Source of the DNA: Methylopila sp. M107
Lineage (GTDB): Bacteria > Pseudomonadota > Alphaproteobacteria > Rhizobiales > Methylopilaceae
Length of the DNA stretch: 64,000 bases
Direction of reading: 5' to 3'
Assembly: GCF_000384475.1 (NCBI RefSeq)
Contig: NZ_ARWB01000001.1
Location: 3,537,039 to 3,601,038 of the forward strand
This document shows, piece after piece, positions 33,535-42,867 of the stretch. The translations under genes were made by a program, and so were the position numbers. How positions within the stretch are numbered: the first letter of the stretch is position 1; each line of letters opens with the position of its first letter. The notes beneath the pieces were generated by a model. That model saw only the letters and a list, made by a program, of their open reading frames with translations, did no database searches and had not been told where the DNA came from.

Positions 33535-35646
33535 ATGCGAAAGACAAGATTTTTCCTTCTCGCGGGCGTTGTTTTGCCGGCCTTCGCGCTGGCGGCCCCG
33601 AGCTTCGCCGAAGTCGCGCGCCAGCCGGCCGACGCCCCGATCGTCCTCGCCCAGCGCGCCGATGACGGCGACGGCGGCGGTCGTGGCGGCGGCGGCGGCG
33701 AAGGCAAACGCGAGCGCCAGGAGCAGAAGCAGGAGCGCCGCGAGCAGCGTCAGGAGCGTTCCGAACGCCCCGACCGGGCCGAGCGTCCGGACCGCGCCGA
33801 GCGGCAGGAGCGTCCGGAGCGACAGGAACGGCCGGCCCGCTCGGAACGCCCCGACCGCGCCGAGCGCCCGGAGCGGACGGAACGACCCGAAAGGACGGAG
33901 CGTCCGGACCGGGCCGAGCGTCCCGACCGCGCCGAACGGCCGGATCGCCCCGATCGCGCGGAACGCCCCGATCGTCCGGAGCGCACCGAACGGCCGGGCC
34001 GTGCGGGCGGCGAGGGCGCGCTCGGCGGCCAGAATGTGTCCCCGAACGATCGCGCCAAGCCGGACAAGCCCGAAAAGGCCGATCGGCCTGATCGCGGCGA
34101 CGCCGGACAGCGCGACAAGCCGGAAGGCGGTCGGGATCGCGACGACAAGGCCAAGCCCGATCGCGCGGGAGGCGACAAGCGCGACGGCGGAGACAACTCT
34201 TTCCGCGACCTGATGGACAAAGCGCGCGACGACAAGCGCGACGGCGCGGCGACCGGCCGTGGCGACGATCCGCAGCGCGACAAGGCGGAGCGCGACCGCG
34301 ACGACAAGCGCGGCGGCGACGGCTCGCTGCGCGACAAGATCGACCGCGATCGCGACGGCGGCAAGCGCGATGGAATCGACCCGGGCCGGACCGGCGACAC
34401 GCCGCGCGACAGGACCGACCGCGACGACAAGCGCGGCGGCGATGGTTCGCTGCGCGACCGGATCGACCGTGATCGTGACGGCGGCGGACGGCGCGACGCC
34501 GACGATCCGAACCGTCGCGGCGACGGCGACAGGACGCGGGACGGCGGCCCCAACGACCGCCGTGACGACCGTGATCGCCGCGGCGACGGCGACCGGCGCG
34601 ACGAGCGTCCGGACGGAGCCCGGCAGGGTCGCCAGCAGGAGCAGATCGAGCGCCTGCGGGACAAGAACCGCGACCTGCAGGAGCGCATCCGCGAGAACCG
34701 TCGCGACGCCCGCGACGACAGGGATCGCGGGGGCGGCCTCGGCGTCGACATCCGCCTCGACGGACTGAAGGGCCAGCGCCGCGAGCGGCGTGACGGCGAC
34801 CGGGTCTTCATCACGGAGCCGGGCGGCCGCACGATCATCCGCGACGGCGGCCGGACCATCATCCGCCGCGACGAGTCGGCCCGCTTCCGCATCGACGCCC
34901 GCGATGTCCGCGAGGAACGCCGCGGCGGCGAAATCCGCACGGTCGTCACCCGGCCGGACGGATCGCGCGTCATCACCGTGACGGACGAGGACGGCCGCCT
35001 GATCAAGCGCATCCGTGAGGACCGCGGCGAGGAGTATGTCCTGATCGACAACACCCCGCGCGGCGGCGGCGGATATCGGGGCGGCGGCGGCTACTTCGTC
35101 GACCTCGACGTGCCCCCGCCGCAGGTCTCGATCCCGCGCGAGCGCTACATCGTGGACGCCGACAGCGCCTCCGAGGACGACATCTACCAGGCCTTCGAGG
35201 CCGAACCGGTGGAGCGTCCGAAGCGCAGCTACTCGCTCGACGAGATCCGTCAGAGCGCGCCGCTGCGCCAGTATGTGCGCTCGGTCGATCTCGACGCCAT
35301 CACCTTCGACACCGGCTCGTGGGAGGTGCGCGACGACCAGATCGCCAAGCTCGAGAATGTCGGCAAGGCGATCGAGAAGGCGATCAAGAACAACCCGCGC
35401 ACGGTGTTTATGATCGAGGGCCACACCGATGCGGTCGGCTCCGACGAAGACAACCTGTCGCTGTCGGATCGTCGCGCCGAGGCGGTCGCCGAGGTCATCA
35501 CCAAGTACTTCGAGGTGCCGGCCGAGAACCTGACGACGCAGGGCTATGGCGAGCAGCACCTGAAGGAGCAGACCGACGGTCCTTCGGAGCGCAATCGCCG
35601 GGTGACGCTGCGAAACATCACCTCGCTGCTGTCGACCCAGAAGTAA
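33535..35646 (+). CDS. OmpA-domain protein with very long Arg/Asp/Glu-rich low-complexity region
   Basis: The 703-residue protein has a signal peptide ending APSFAEVAR, a Gly-run near residue 50, then about 110 residues of near-perfect ERPDRA/ERPERT hexapeptide-like repeats (about 60-160), followed by about 230 residues rich in D, R, K and G (RDDKRGGDGSLRDRIDRDRD-type blocks). After a beta-rich middle (GGRTIIRDGGRTIIRRDES) comes an OmpA C-terminal domain: FDTGSWEVRDDQIAKLENVG and MIEGHTDAVGSDEDNLSLSD, with the peptidoglycan-binding Asp and Arg (SERNRRVTL). It should be anchored at the outer membrane or wall, with a highly charged disordered arm. Rhizobiales carry related proteins. A strong terminator follows. 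Confidence 0.88.
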   Translation: MRKTRFFLLAGVVLPAFALAAPSFAEVARQPADAPIVLAQRADDGDGGGRGGGGGEGKRERQEQKQERREQRQERSERPDRAERPDRAERQERPERQERPARSERPDRAERPERTERPERTERPDRAERPDRAERPDRPDRAERPDRPERTERPGRAGGEGALGGQNVSPNDRAKPDKPEKADRPDRGDAGQRDKPEGGRDRDDKAKPDRAGGDKRDGGDNSFRDLMDKARDDKRDGAATGRGDDPQRDKAERDRDDKRGGDGSLRDKIDRDRDGGKRDGIDPGRTGDTPRDRTDRDDKRGGDGSLRDRIDRDRDGGGRRDADDPNRRGDGDRTRDGGPNDRRDDRDRRGDGDRRDERPDGARQGRQQEQIERLRDKNRDLQERIRENRRDARDDRDRGGGLGVDIRLDGLKGQRRERRDGDRVFITEPGGRTIIRDGGRTIIRRDESARFRIDARDVREERRGGEIRTVVTRPDGSRVITVTDEDGRLIKRIREDRGEEYVLIDNTPRGGGGYRGGGGYFVDLDVPPPQVSIPRERYIVDADSASEDDIYQAFEAEPVERPKRSYSLDEIRQSAPLRQYVRSVDLDAITFDTGSWEVRDDQIAKLENVGKAIEKAIKNNPRTVFMIEGHTDAVGSDEDNLSLSDRRAEAVAEVITKYFEVPAENLTTQGYGEQHLKEQTDGPSERNRRVTLRNITSLLSTQK

Positions 35647-35674
35647 GCTGCACGCCGCTCAGGCGGCGAAGCTG

Positions 35675-35707
35675 AAGGGCGCGCGGAGTTCGTCTCCGCG
35701 CGCCCTT
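35675..35707 (+). terminator. rho-independent terminator after the OmpA-domain gene
   Basis: AAGGGCGCGCGGAG (35675-35688) and CTCCGCGCGCCCTT (35694-35707) form a 14-bp perfect stem with a five-base loop, followed by TGCCGTTTCGG. Confidence 0.8.
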
Positions 35708-35816
35708 TGCCGTTTCGGCATCACGAAATCGTGCGCGAGCCGCTGCCTAGATTTCGCCCTAAACCTGAACGGTAGGGCAATGTTGCACGAAGCGTCACAG
35801 TGAAAGGGCAGTTGCG

Positions 35817-37193
35817 ATGTCGACCAGTGAATCAGCCGCAGGCGAACCCAAACTCGAAAGATCCGTCACACTCTGGCAGATCACGCTCTACGGTCTCGGC
35901 TCGATGCTGGGCGCCGGCATCTACGGCCTGATCGGCCAGGCGGCCGGCCAGCTCGGCTCGGCGGTCTGGATGGCCTTCATCGTCTCGATGATCGCCGCGA
36001 TGCTCACCGGCCTCTCCTACGCCAACATCGTCTCGCGCTATCCGCGGGCCGGCGGCGCCGCCTACGTCACCCAGCGCGCCTACATGATCCCGCTGCTGTC
36101 CTACGTGGTCGGCCTGACGGTGGTCTGCTCGGGCCTCACCTCGATCGCGACCCAGTCGAACGTCGTGGCGGAGAGCATCATCAAGCTGTTCAGCCTGACG
36201 ATCCCGGTCTGGGTGCTCGCGATCGGCTTCCTGATGTTCATCGGCGCGATCCTGTTGCGCGGCATCAAGGAATGCATGTGGTTCAACGCGCTCTGCACGA
36301 TCATCGAGGCGTCGGGCCTGCTGATCGTCATCGTGTCGGGCTTCTCCTACTGGGGTTCGCAGAACCTGTTCGAGTTCCCGGCCGAAGCGAGCCACAACGG
36401 CGAGCTCGGCACGATCGCGATCCTTGTGATGCAGGGCGCGGTGCTGACCTTCTTCTCCTTCATCGGCTTCGAGGACATGCTGAACGTCGCCGAGGAGGTG
36501 AAGGACCCGAAGCGCAACATGCCGCTCGCCATCATCCTCGCGATGGTCGCCGCCACCGTGATCTACATGGCGGTCGCGATCACGGCGGTCTCGGTCATGC
36601 ACTATTCCGAGCTGCCCAAGGCGCTCGCGCTGGTCGCCGTCGTGCAGAAGGCGTGGCCCTGGTTCCCGACCGTCATCCTGTCGGTGATCACGATCTTCGC
36701 GGTGTCGAACACGGCGCTGGTCAACTGGGTGATGGGCTCGCGGCTGCTCTACGGCATGTCGCGCCAGGGCCTGATGCCGGAAGCGCTCGGCAAGGTGAAC
36801 GCCAAGACCAAGACCCCGCATGTCGCGATCTTCACGATCTTCGCGATCGTCGTGGTGCTGGCGCTGATCGGCGACATCAAGGCGCTGGCCTCCTCCACCG
36901 TGCTGCTGCTGCTCACCGTGTTCACGGTGGTGAACCTCGCGCTCGTCGTGCTGAAGAACCGCGAGGAGACGCCGGAAGGCACCTTCGAGGTGCCGGTGAT
37001 CATTCCGATCCTCGGCGCGCTGGTGTGCTCGGCGCTGATCGTGGTGCGGTTGTTCCAGGGCGGCGACTTCACGGCGCCCGCGATCGCGATCGGCCTGATC
37101 GCGCTCATCACGGTCCTGTACTTCGTGACGGGCGCCGGCCGCGACCAGGCCCGGCTGCAGCGCTTCATCGAGCAGGAGGAGGCCGCGACCTGA
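35817..37193 (+). CDS. APC-family amino acid permease
   Basis: The 458-residue protein has about twelve membrane segments and the APC signature near its start: LWQITLYGLGSMLGAGIYGL, with the Gly-rich unwound helix GAGIYGLIG. Further blocks are FFSFIGFEDMLNVAEEVKDP (the family's conserved FxGFEdxxnvaEEvk motif) and GSRLLYGMSRQGLMPEAL. It imports or exchanges amino acids across the inner membrane; the substrate cannot be told. It stands alone between two terminator hairpins. Confidence 0.93.
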   Translation: MSTSESAAGEPKLERSVTLWQITLYGLGSMLGAGIYGLIGQAAGQLGSAVWMAFIVSMIAAMLTGLSYANIVSRYPRAGGAAYVTQRAYMIPLLSYVVGLTVVCSGLTSIATQSNVVAESIIKLFSLTIPVWVLAIGFLMFIGAILLRGIKECMWFNALCTIIEASGLLIVIVSGFSYWGSQNLFEFPAEASHNGELGTIAILVMQGAVLTFFSFIGFEDMLNVAEEVKDPKRNMPLAIILAMVAATVIYMAVAITAVSVMHYSELPKALALVAVVQKAWPWFPTVILSVITIFAVSNTALVNWVMGSRLLYGMSRQGLMPEALGKVNAKTKTPHVAIFTIFAIVVVLALIGDIKALASSTVLLLLTVFTVVNLALVVLKNREETPEGTFEVPVIIPILGALVCSALIVVRLFQGGDFTAPAIAIGLIALITVLYFVTGAGRDQARLQRFIEQEEAAT

Positions 37194-37200
37194 CGCGGCC

Positions 37201-37236
37201 TCGTGGAGCCGTTGGCTGCGGCCGGCGGCTCCACGA
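37201..37236 (+). terminator. hairpin terminator after the APC permease
   Basis: TCGTGGAGCCG (37201-37211) and CGGCTCCACGA (37226-37236) form an 11-bp stem just behind the stop at 37193. Only a short A-rich tail follows. Confidence 0.6.
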
Positions 37237-37271
37237 AATAGAAGCTGACTGCTAAACCTTGAAGCCGCCCG

Positions 37272-37394
37272 TCCCCTCACCCGGATGACCTTCAGTCATC
37301 CGACCTCTCCCCACTGGGGAGAGGTGCAGGCGGCGGCGCTTCTTCACCTATCCCGGCGGGGAGAGGTCGACCCAAAGGGTCGGGTGAGGGGGTC
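37272..37394. repeat. R1-family palindromic repeat, copy d (degenerate)
   Basis: CCCCTCACCCGGATGACCTT and the CCTCTCCCCACTGGGGAGAGG hairpin at the left, and GGCGGGGAGAGGTCGACCC with GGGTGAGGGGG at the right, are R1 units in a shortened arrangement between the APC gene and the coiled-coil gene. Confidence 0.75.
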
Positions 37395-37509
37395 CCGTTA
37401 TCCGACAATGGCTCAAGCGAACCGAAGCTGAGCCGGACGCTCGTAAGACATGCTCGGGCATGACGGTCGAGATGGCCTCGCCCGAGCCTACGGCGTCGGC
37501 GCCCTGACC

Positions 37510-38376
37510 TCAGGCTCCGGCGCGTGCGACCTGCGGCATGCGGGGACGCTCGGTGGCCGGTTCCGCCTTGGGCTTGGCGGCGGGTTCGGCCTGACCAGCG
37601 GCCTCGACGATCGCGTCGGCGACCTCGTCGAGGCGGCGGCGCAGTTCGGAGAGTTCGGCGGCGTCGGAGGGCGTCGCGGCCGGCTTCGGCGCAATGGCCT
37701 CGGCCGGGGGAAAGGCGAGCGCGAAATCGGCTTTCGGCATGTGCGCCGGCGCGATCCCGGTCTTCGCGGCAGTCGCGGGCAAGGTCGCTGCGCGCTGTTC
37801 GGAGGCGGAAGCGTCCGTGGGCGGGTTCAGCCTCGCGCGGAGCGAATGGACCTCGGCGTCCCGCGCCGAGATCTCGATCCGCGCCTTTTCGACCGCAGAG
37901 CGTGAGGCGGAGGCCTCCTGCCGCGCGGCTTGCAGCTCCCGCTGGGCGTCGGCCGCGGCGGCGCGCGCCTCCTGCAGGGCCTCGTAGGCGGCGGCCGCTT
38001 CCTTGCCGGTCCTGTCGAGTTCGCCACGCACGCGCGCGCCCTCGGATTCGAGCGCCGCGACATTGGCGCGGAGGTCTGAGATGTCCGCCAGATGGCCGAG
38101 TTCGGTGGCGCGCGCGCGGGCCGACTCGACCCGGTCCCGCGTCGCCTCGCCGATCGCGCTCTCGGCCTTTCGCTCGACGATCCGCATCGCCATCGCCTGT
38201 TCGGCGCGCAGGCGGTCCTGGCCAGCGATGATCTCGGAGGCCGAAACCGGGAGCCGGTTCGCCAGCTGACGGGTGGTGAGCCTGACGGCGCGCCGCCAAA
38301 AGATCGGCAGGAACAACAGGCCGATCAGCGTCGCGAGGAGGGCGCCGAGAGAGGCATAGAGGATCGGCTCGACCAT
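37510..38376 (-). CDS. membrane-anchored coiled-coil protein of unknown function
   Basis: The 288-residue protein starts MVEPILYASLGALLATLIGL, one clear N-terminal membrane segment, then ARRAVRLTT-like basic residues and a long predicted coiled coil (about residues 55-180, rich in Ala, Glu, Arg and Gln, e.g. ARAAAADAQRELQAARQEAS). A Pro/Ala-rich C-terminus follows, with a short second helix SELRRRLDEVADAIVEAAGQ. Similar proteins are common in Rhizobiales, but I know no function. It may organise something at the inner membrane; this is inference from shape only. Confidence 0.78.
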   Translation of the reverse strand: MVEPILYASLGALLATLIGLLFLPIFWRRAVRLTTRQLANRLPVSASEIIAGQDRLRAEQAMAMRIVERKAESAIGEATRDRVESARARATELGHLADISDLRANVAALESEGARVRGELDRTGKEAAAAYEALQEARAAAADAQRELQAARQEASASRSAVEKARIEISARDAEVHSLRARLNPPTDASASEQRAATLPATAAKTGIAPAHMPKADFALAFPPAEAIAPKPAATPSDAAELSELRRRLDEVADAIVEAAGQAEPAAKPKAEPATERPRMPQVARAGA

Positions 38377-38538
38377 TCAGCCTCGTTCGGCGCGGCTGAC
38401 GCGCGGCGTTCGCTGACCGCGGCTGTCGCGGACCCCTGGATTCGAAGCCGGAAGATGCCACACCGCGCCCGCCGCGCCAAGGACGGCGAAGGCGCAAGCG
38501 CCCCGCAGGGCGCTATCGCGCGGTTGCGCGCGAAACGC

Positions 38539-39162
38539 TCAGAACGGGTTCCAGGTCGAGCGTTCTGTGAACTTCAGATAGCCGACATTGACCCCGAGAC
38601 GGGCGCCCAGACCGGTGCGGATCGGCACCAGAACGGTGTCGTAGCCCTTCAGCGCGGTCATCGAGAAGCCGCCGACGAGATAGGCCGAACCGTTGATGCC
38701 GGCGAAGCGGTGGTAGATGTCCTCGCTCGAGCGAAGGTTGTAGACGAGGATCATGGTGCGGTTGCCGTCGCCGCCCCAGTCGAAGCCGAGCGATGGGCCC
38801 TGCCAGAAGATGTGGCGGTCGGCCTGGCTCGATCCGCGCGTGAAGAGCTTGCCCTCGCCGTAGCGCAGGCCGCCCACGAAGGCGCCGGAGCCTTCCTCGC
38901 CGAGGATATAGCCGTCCGGCTCGCCCCAGGTGTCGACCGCCTTCTCGACGACGCCCGCGAGCCCGCGGGTGGTCGAGCCGAAGAAGCGATGGCCCTTGTC
39001 GAGAATGTCGTTGGACGAGTAGGTCCGCCGCGGCGAGCGGGCGTCGTCATTCGAATAGTTCACCTGGCTCGCGCGCGGTCCGGCGTACTGGGCCGAGGCG
39101 GCGACGGGGGCGAGGAGGGCGGCGCCGAGCGCGAAGCCGGCGACGAGCGACAGGTGCTTCAT
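38539..39162 (-). CDS. eipA: envelope integrity protein EipA (DUF1134)
   Basis: The 207-residue protein has a signal peptide (MKHLSLVAGFALGAALLAPV, cut after AASAQ) and the DUF1134 domain: YSSNDILDKGHRFFGSTTRG, SLGFDWGGDGNRTMILVYNL and GINGSAYLVGGFSMTALKGY. Brucella EipA is a periplasmic small beta-barrel needed for envelope integrity and is under CtrA control. Divergent from the YHS-domain gene. Confidence 0.92.
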   Translation of the reverse strand: MKHLSLVAGFALGAALLAPVAASAQYAGPRASQVNYSNDDARSPRRTYSSNDILDKGHRFFGSTTRGLAGVVEKAVDTWGEPDGYILGEEGSGAFVGGLRYGEGKLFTRGSSQADRHIFWQGPSLGFDWGGDGNRTMILVYNLRSSEDIYHRFAGINGSAYLVGGFSMTALKGYDTVLVPIRTGLGARLGVNVGYLKFTERSTWNPF

Positions 39163-39326
39163 CGCATGCGTCCTTTCGTGGCGAGGCGCGGGGGGCCGCG
39201 CACGGAATCAGCCATTGCGGACAATTTGAGCGATCGGGTTTACTCAAAGGTGAACGCCGCCGGGTTATGTGAAAAGCCGACAGGGGAACGAGCCGCCAGA
39301 CAAGCGCGGCCGGGGCTTCGGCGGGT

Positions 39327-39785
39327 ATGACGGTCAGATCTTTCCTTGCGGCTTTGACGCTCGCGGCCGGCCTCGCGCCGACGCTCTGCCTCGCGACGCC
39401 GGGGCTGAACGAGCGCATCGTCGCGGACCCCTCGACCGGCATTGCGCTCTACGGCTTCGATCCGGTCGCCTATTTCGTCGACGGGCGACCCGTACCCGGC
39501 CGCCGCGACATCGAAGCGGAGTGGAACGGCGCGGCCTGGCGGTTTTCCAGCGAGGCGAACCGCGCCGCGTTCCTGTCGGCCCCGGAGGTCTACGCGCCGC
39601 GCTTCGGCGGCTACGACCCGGCGGGCGTCTCGTCTGGCGTCGCGGTGGCGGGCCACCCGCTGCTGTTCACGGTTCTGGGCGACCGGCTCTACCTGTTCCG
39701 CACCGCCGCCGACCGCGACGGCTTCGAGGGCGCCGCCAAGGCCGCGGCCGCCTGGCCGAAGGTTCTGGCCGGACTGACCGACTGA
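39327..39785 (+). CDS. secreted YHS-domain protein
   Basis: The 152-residue protein has a signal peptide (FLAALTLAAGLAPTLCLAT) followed by a YHS-type domain: IALYGFDPVAYFVDGRPVPG, WRFSSEANRAAFLSAPEVYA and PRFGGYDPAGVSSGVAVAG. YHS domains often bind metals, and periplasmic versions are linked to metal handling, but the role is not settled. The usual Cys of YHS is replaced, so binding may differ. Confidence 0.87.
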   Translation: MTVRSFLAALTLAAGLAPTLCLATPGLNERIVADPSTGIALYGFDPVAYFVDGRPVPGRRDIEAEWNGAAWRFSSEANRAAFLSAPEVYAPRFGGYDPAGVSSGVAVAGHPLLFTVLGDRLYLFRTAADRDGFEGAAKAAAAWPKVLAGLTD

Positions 39786-40089
39786 GCGCTCGGGCGATCG
39801 AGCGAGGCGACCGTCGTTCCGCGTGGCGTTTCGCCGATCGCACGCTGAACATCGCCTCTGCGCCCGAAGGCTGCAGGATCGATCTGAACTTCGCCTCGCC
39901 CGAGCTTCTCGACGCATTGTTCCGTTCGGTCGCCGCCTCTCCGGACCGCGCGACAAGCTGGTTCGCCGCCGTGATATGGGTGCGCGCCTCACCACAGTTT
40001 GGACGCATGTGAGGACAGTCGATCCATGTGAGGCCCGCCTGGCGCTTCCACGCAAATATTGTCGAATGATCAAAGCTCGTTGGTCTTGA
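39786..40089. other. intergenic boundary before the degraded RHS island
   Basis: I see no supported gene. An open plus-strand frame ending at 40012 has uncertain coding character, and a minus-strand one overlaps it. The GC content drops towards 40070, and ATGTGAGG occurs twice (near 40008 and 40027) just before the RHS fragment, which could mark an insertion or deletion point. Confidence 0.4.
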
Positions 40090-42849
40090 TCGCGATGCGC
40101 ATCAGGATGCGAGTTCGATGGGCTCGGCTGGTCGTACAAGGCGCGCAAGGAAGGAGTGACCGAGGCCGGCGTCGCGACCGAGATCGTCATCGACACCGTC
40201 CACGACGCGCGCGGCCGCAAGACGGAGGTGACGGCGCCCTACTATCTCGGCGCGACGGTCTACAAGACCAAGACCGCCTATGACGCGGCCGACCGCGTCG
40301 TCTCCGTCACCGAACCGGACGGCGCCGTCACCACGACGACCTATGCGGCCGCGCCCGCAGGGTACTTCTCGCAAGTCATCACCAAGGCGCCGCTCGCCCG
40401 CGAGACCCGCGTCCTGAACGACGCGCACGGCAATGTCCGCCGCACGGCGCGCATGCTCGGGGCGACGGAGATCAAGACGGAGGTCGAGTTCGACGCGCTC
40501 GACCGCGTGACGGAAATTACCGATCCGGGCGGCTCGGTCTGGACCAACACCTACGACATGCTCGGGCGCAGGACCCAGGCCAAGGATCCGGATCTCGGAA
40601 CCTGGACCTACGCCTACAACGCAGCCGGTCGTCTCGTCGCCCAGACGGACGCCCTCGGCGCGACGACGGACCTGACCTATGCGCGGTTCGGCCGCGTGAC
40701 CCGGAAGGTCGTCACGCCTTCGGGCCAGCCCGGGCGATCGACCTATTCGTTCTATGGCGAAGCCGTCACGGGCGGCTTCAACAAGGGCAAGCTGACGCGG
40801 CAGTACACCGCCGATGCGCGCGTCTGCTTCGACTACAACGCCGTTGGCGACAAGATCCGAGAGCGCTGGACGTTCCCGGGCGTGTCGGCCGCCTGCCCGT
40901 CCGTCATCGACGAAGACGAGCTCGTCACCGAGATCTACTACGACAAGGGCGGCCGCGTCGTCGGCAAGAAGTACCCCAGCGGCGAGGTCTCGGGGTCGTC
41001 GGACCCGGAGAAGACCGGCGACGCCGGGGCCTGGCGCTACGACTTGGCCGGGCGCCTGCTGTCGATCCCGAAGCTGATCGACGCCTTCGCCTACAACGCC
41101 AGCGGACAGGTCACCAAGGCGACCTACGAGAACGGGGTGATCACCGCCAACGCGTTCTCGCCGCAGCGCAACTGGCTCACGACCTACGAGACCAAGGTCG
41201 GCGCCACGGTCCTGCTCAAGGGCGTCTACACCCGCGACGCTGCGGGCCGCATCACGGGCGTCACCACCTCAGGCACGACCAAGGACAGCTGGGCCTATGG
41301 CTACGACGCGCTCGACCGGCTGATCTCGGCCAACAACGCCAACGACAACACGCTCGATCAGACGTTCGCCTATCTTGCGAACGGCAACTTCAGCTCGATG
41401 ACGACCAACGGCGTCGCGTCGGCTTACGTCTATCCGGCCGCGACGGCTCCGCGTCCGCATGCGCCGACTTCGGTCGGCGGGCAGGCGCTGACTTACGACG
41501 CCAACGGCAACATGAAGAGCGGTCGCGGCCGAACCTTCACCTGGGACGGCGAGAACAGGCCCTCGTCGATCCAGATGGGAACCGCGGCGCCGGTCACCTT
41601 CGTCTACGGTCCCGAAGGCGGACGGGTGAAGAAGCTCGCGCCGACGCCGGCGAGCCAGAACTGCCCGGCGACCGCGAGGATCGAGACCCTCACGATCGGC
41701 GACGTGCAGCGCGTCATCAAGCCGGTCTGCGCCGGCGGCGTGAAGACCGGCGAGACAGCGGAATGGACCAACAACGTCCATGCCGACGCCAAGACGGTGA
41801 AGAGCGGGACGGACGCGGCGAAGCCGATGTTCCTGCATCGCGACCACCTGAGCACCGTGCGTCTCGTGACGCGCGACGCCGGCGCGGTCGAGGAGCGCTC
41901 GAGCTTCAAGCCCTATGGCGACCGCGCTCGTACGCCGGGAACAGGCGCGACCACGGTCGAGACCAAGGGCTTCATCGGCGAGCGCGACGATCCGGAGACC
42001 GGCCTCGTCTACCTCAACGCCCGCTACTACGACCCCGCGATCGGTCGCTTCGTCTCGCCCGACACCTACGATCCGCTCGGAGAAGGCGTCGGCACCAACC
42101 GGTACGCCTACGCCGACAACGATCCAATCAACAAGTCAGACCCGAACGGGCATATCTTTCAACTACTGGCAGCACTGGCGGCTGCGGTCCCGGTGGCTGG
42201 GAGCGCGGCGCCACCGATAATGACTGTTGGCTTGACGGCTGCGGCGGAGACTGGCGTAACCGTAACGATCACAGAAGGGATACGAACCGCAGCTGTAACT
42301 GGCGCCGGAGGGGGAAGTGGACTCTGGTATGGATCTGGGGTGGCGACGGGGGTTAAGGCGGCAGCGACTGCTGGTGTCACGACTGGCGTCGTAGCGGGGA
42401 CTAGTAGTGGAGTGGCGGCTAGCGTTTCTGGCTCCTTCCAAGTCGCTCAAAGTACGATTCTGACCCCAAGAATCTCCCCATCTCCTGGGCTGCTGCCACG
42501 GGTTGGAGTGCCGCCCTCAACCTTGGGAGCAAGAATGCCATGGCTACCGAGGGGAATGACCAACAAACAGTTCGGGGAACAAATAATGAATTGGGGTAAG
42601 GGTTCAGAATCAGGAAAGTGGCTGCAGCGTTTACAGAATGATCCAGGCTTCGCAAAGCAAATTGCCGAATCCGCAAAGAATAATGGCGTAACGAAAGAGG
42701 CGATTGGCAGAACGAGCGACATGTATAAAGAAAATTTTGGACGAAATCCTCAACAACAATTTAAGAATAGAGGTGACGGATTGGATATCATAAAAAATCT
42801 ATATTCGGAGGGTGGAACTTATTTTTGCCCGGATGGTCTCTGTAGTTAG
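40090..42849 (+). CDS. RHS-repeat protein, 5'-truncated, with variable C-terminal toxin-like tip
   Basis: The frame is open from 40090 and RHS homology (EFDGLGWSYKARKEG) begins before the first good start, GTG 40156, so the N-terminal part of the gene is missing. From 40156 there are 897 codons of RHS/YD repeats (e.g. YDAADRVVSVTEPDGAVTTT, YDMLGRRTQAKDPDLGTWTY) and the core end YLNARYYDPAIGRFVSPDTY ... NRYAYADNDPINKSDPNGH. Beyond DPNGH the sequence is unrelated: a Val/Ala/Gly/Thr-rich hydrophobic stretch, then MTNKQFGEQIMNWGKGSESG to the end ...YFCPDGLCS, with GC falling to 19 of 60 bases at 42721-42780. This is the layout of a polymorphic toxin tip. I cannot assign an activity to the tip. 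Secretion parts are lost, so it may be an orphan. Confidence 0.82.
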   Translation, partial: SRCASGCEFDGLGWSYKARKEGVTEAGVATEIVIDTVHDARGRKTEVTAPYYLGATVYKTKTAYDAADRVVSVTEPDGAVTTTTYAAAPAGYFSQVITKAPLARETRVLNDAHGNVRRTARMLGATEIKTEVEFDALDRVTEITDPGGSVWTNTYDMLGRRTQAKDPDLGTWTYAYNAAGRLVAQTDALGATTDLTYARFGRVTRKVVTPSGQPGRSTYSFYGEAVTGGFNKGKLTRQYTADARVCFDYNAVGDKIRERWTFPGVSAACPSVIDEDELVTEIYYDKGGRVVGKKYPSGEVSGSSDPEKTGDAGAWRYDLAGRLLSIPKLIDAFAYNASGQVTKATYENGVITANAFSPQRNWLTTYETKVGATVLLKGVYTRDAAGRITGVTTSGTTKDSWAYGYDALDRLISANNANDNTLDQTFAYLANGNFSSMTTNGVASAYVYPAATAPRPHAPTSVGGQALTYDANGNMKSGRGRTFTWDGENRPSSIQMGTAAPVTFVYGPEGGRVKKLAPTPASQNCPATARIETLTIGDVQRVIKPVCAGGVKTGETAEWTNNVHADAKTVKSGTDAAKPMFLHRDHLSTVRLVTRDAGAVEERSSFKPYGDRARTPGTGATTVETKGFIGERDDPETGLVYLNARYYDPAIGRFVSPDTYDPLGEGVGTNRYAYADNDPINKSDPNGHIFQLLAALAAAVPVAGSAAPPIMTVGLTAAAETGVTVTITEGIRTAAVTGAGGGSGLWYGSGVATGVKAAATAGVTTGVVAGTSSGVAASVSGSFQVAQSTILTPRISPSPGLLPRVGVPPSTLGARMPWLPRGMTNKQFGEQIMNWGKGSESGKWLQRLQNDPGFAKQIAESAKNNGVTKEAIGRTSDMYKENFGRNPQQQFKNRGDGLDIIKNLYSEGGTYFCPDGLCS

Positions 42850-42867
42850 ATAGATAAGGGTCGTTTC

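Noticed and set aside
33760-34020. Short-period repeats resembling a CRISPR-like array
   Set aside because: They are codons for ERPDRA-type peptide repeats inside an open frame; spacing is not repeat-spacer.
33373-35559. 728-codon minus-strand frame opposite the OmpA-domain gene
   Set aside because: The Val/Ala-rich product is the reverse reading of Arg/Asp repeats; the plus strand has a signal peptide and an OmpA domain.
39786-40012. Plus frame with ...FADRTLNIASAPEGCRIDLN... and a competing minus frame
   Set aside because: Neither has a convincing start or family; left as intergenic.
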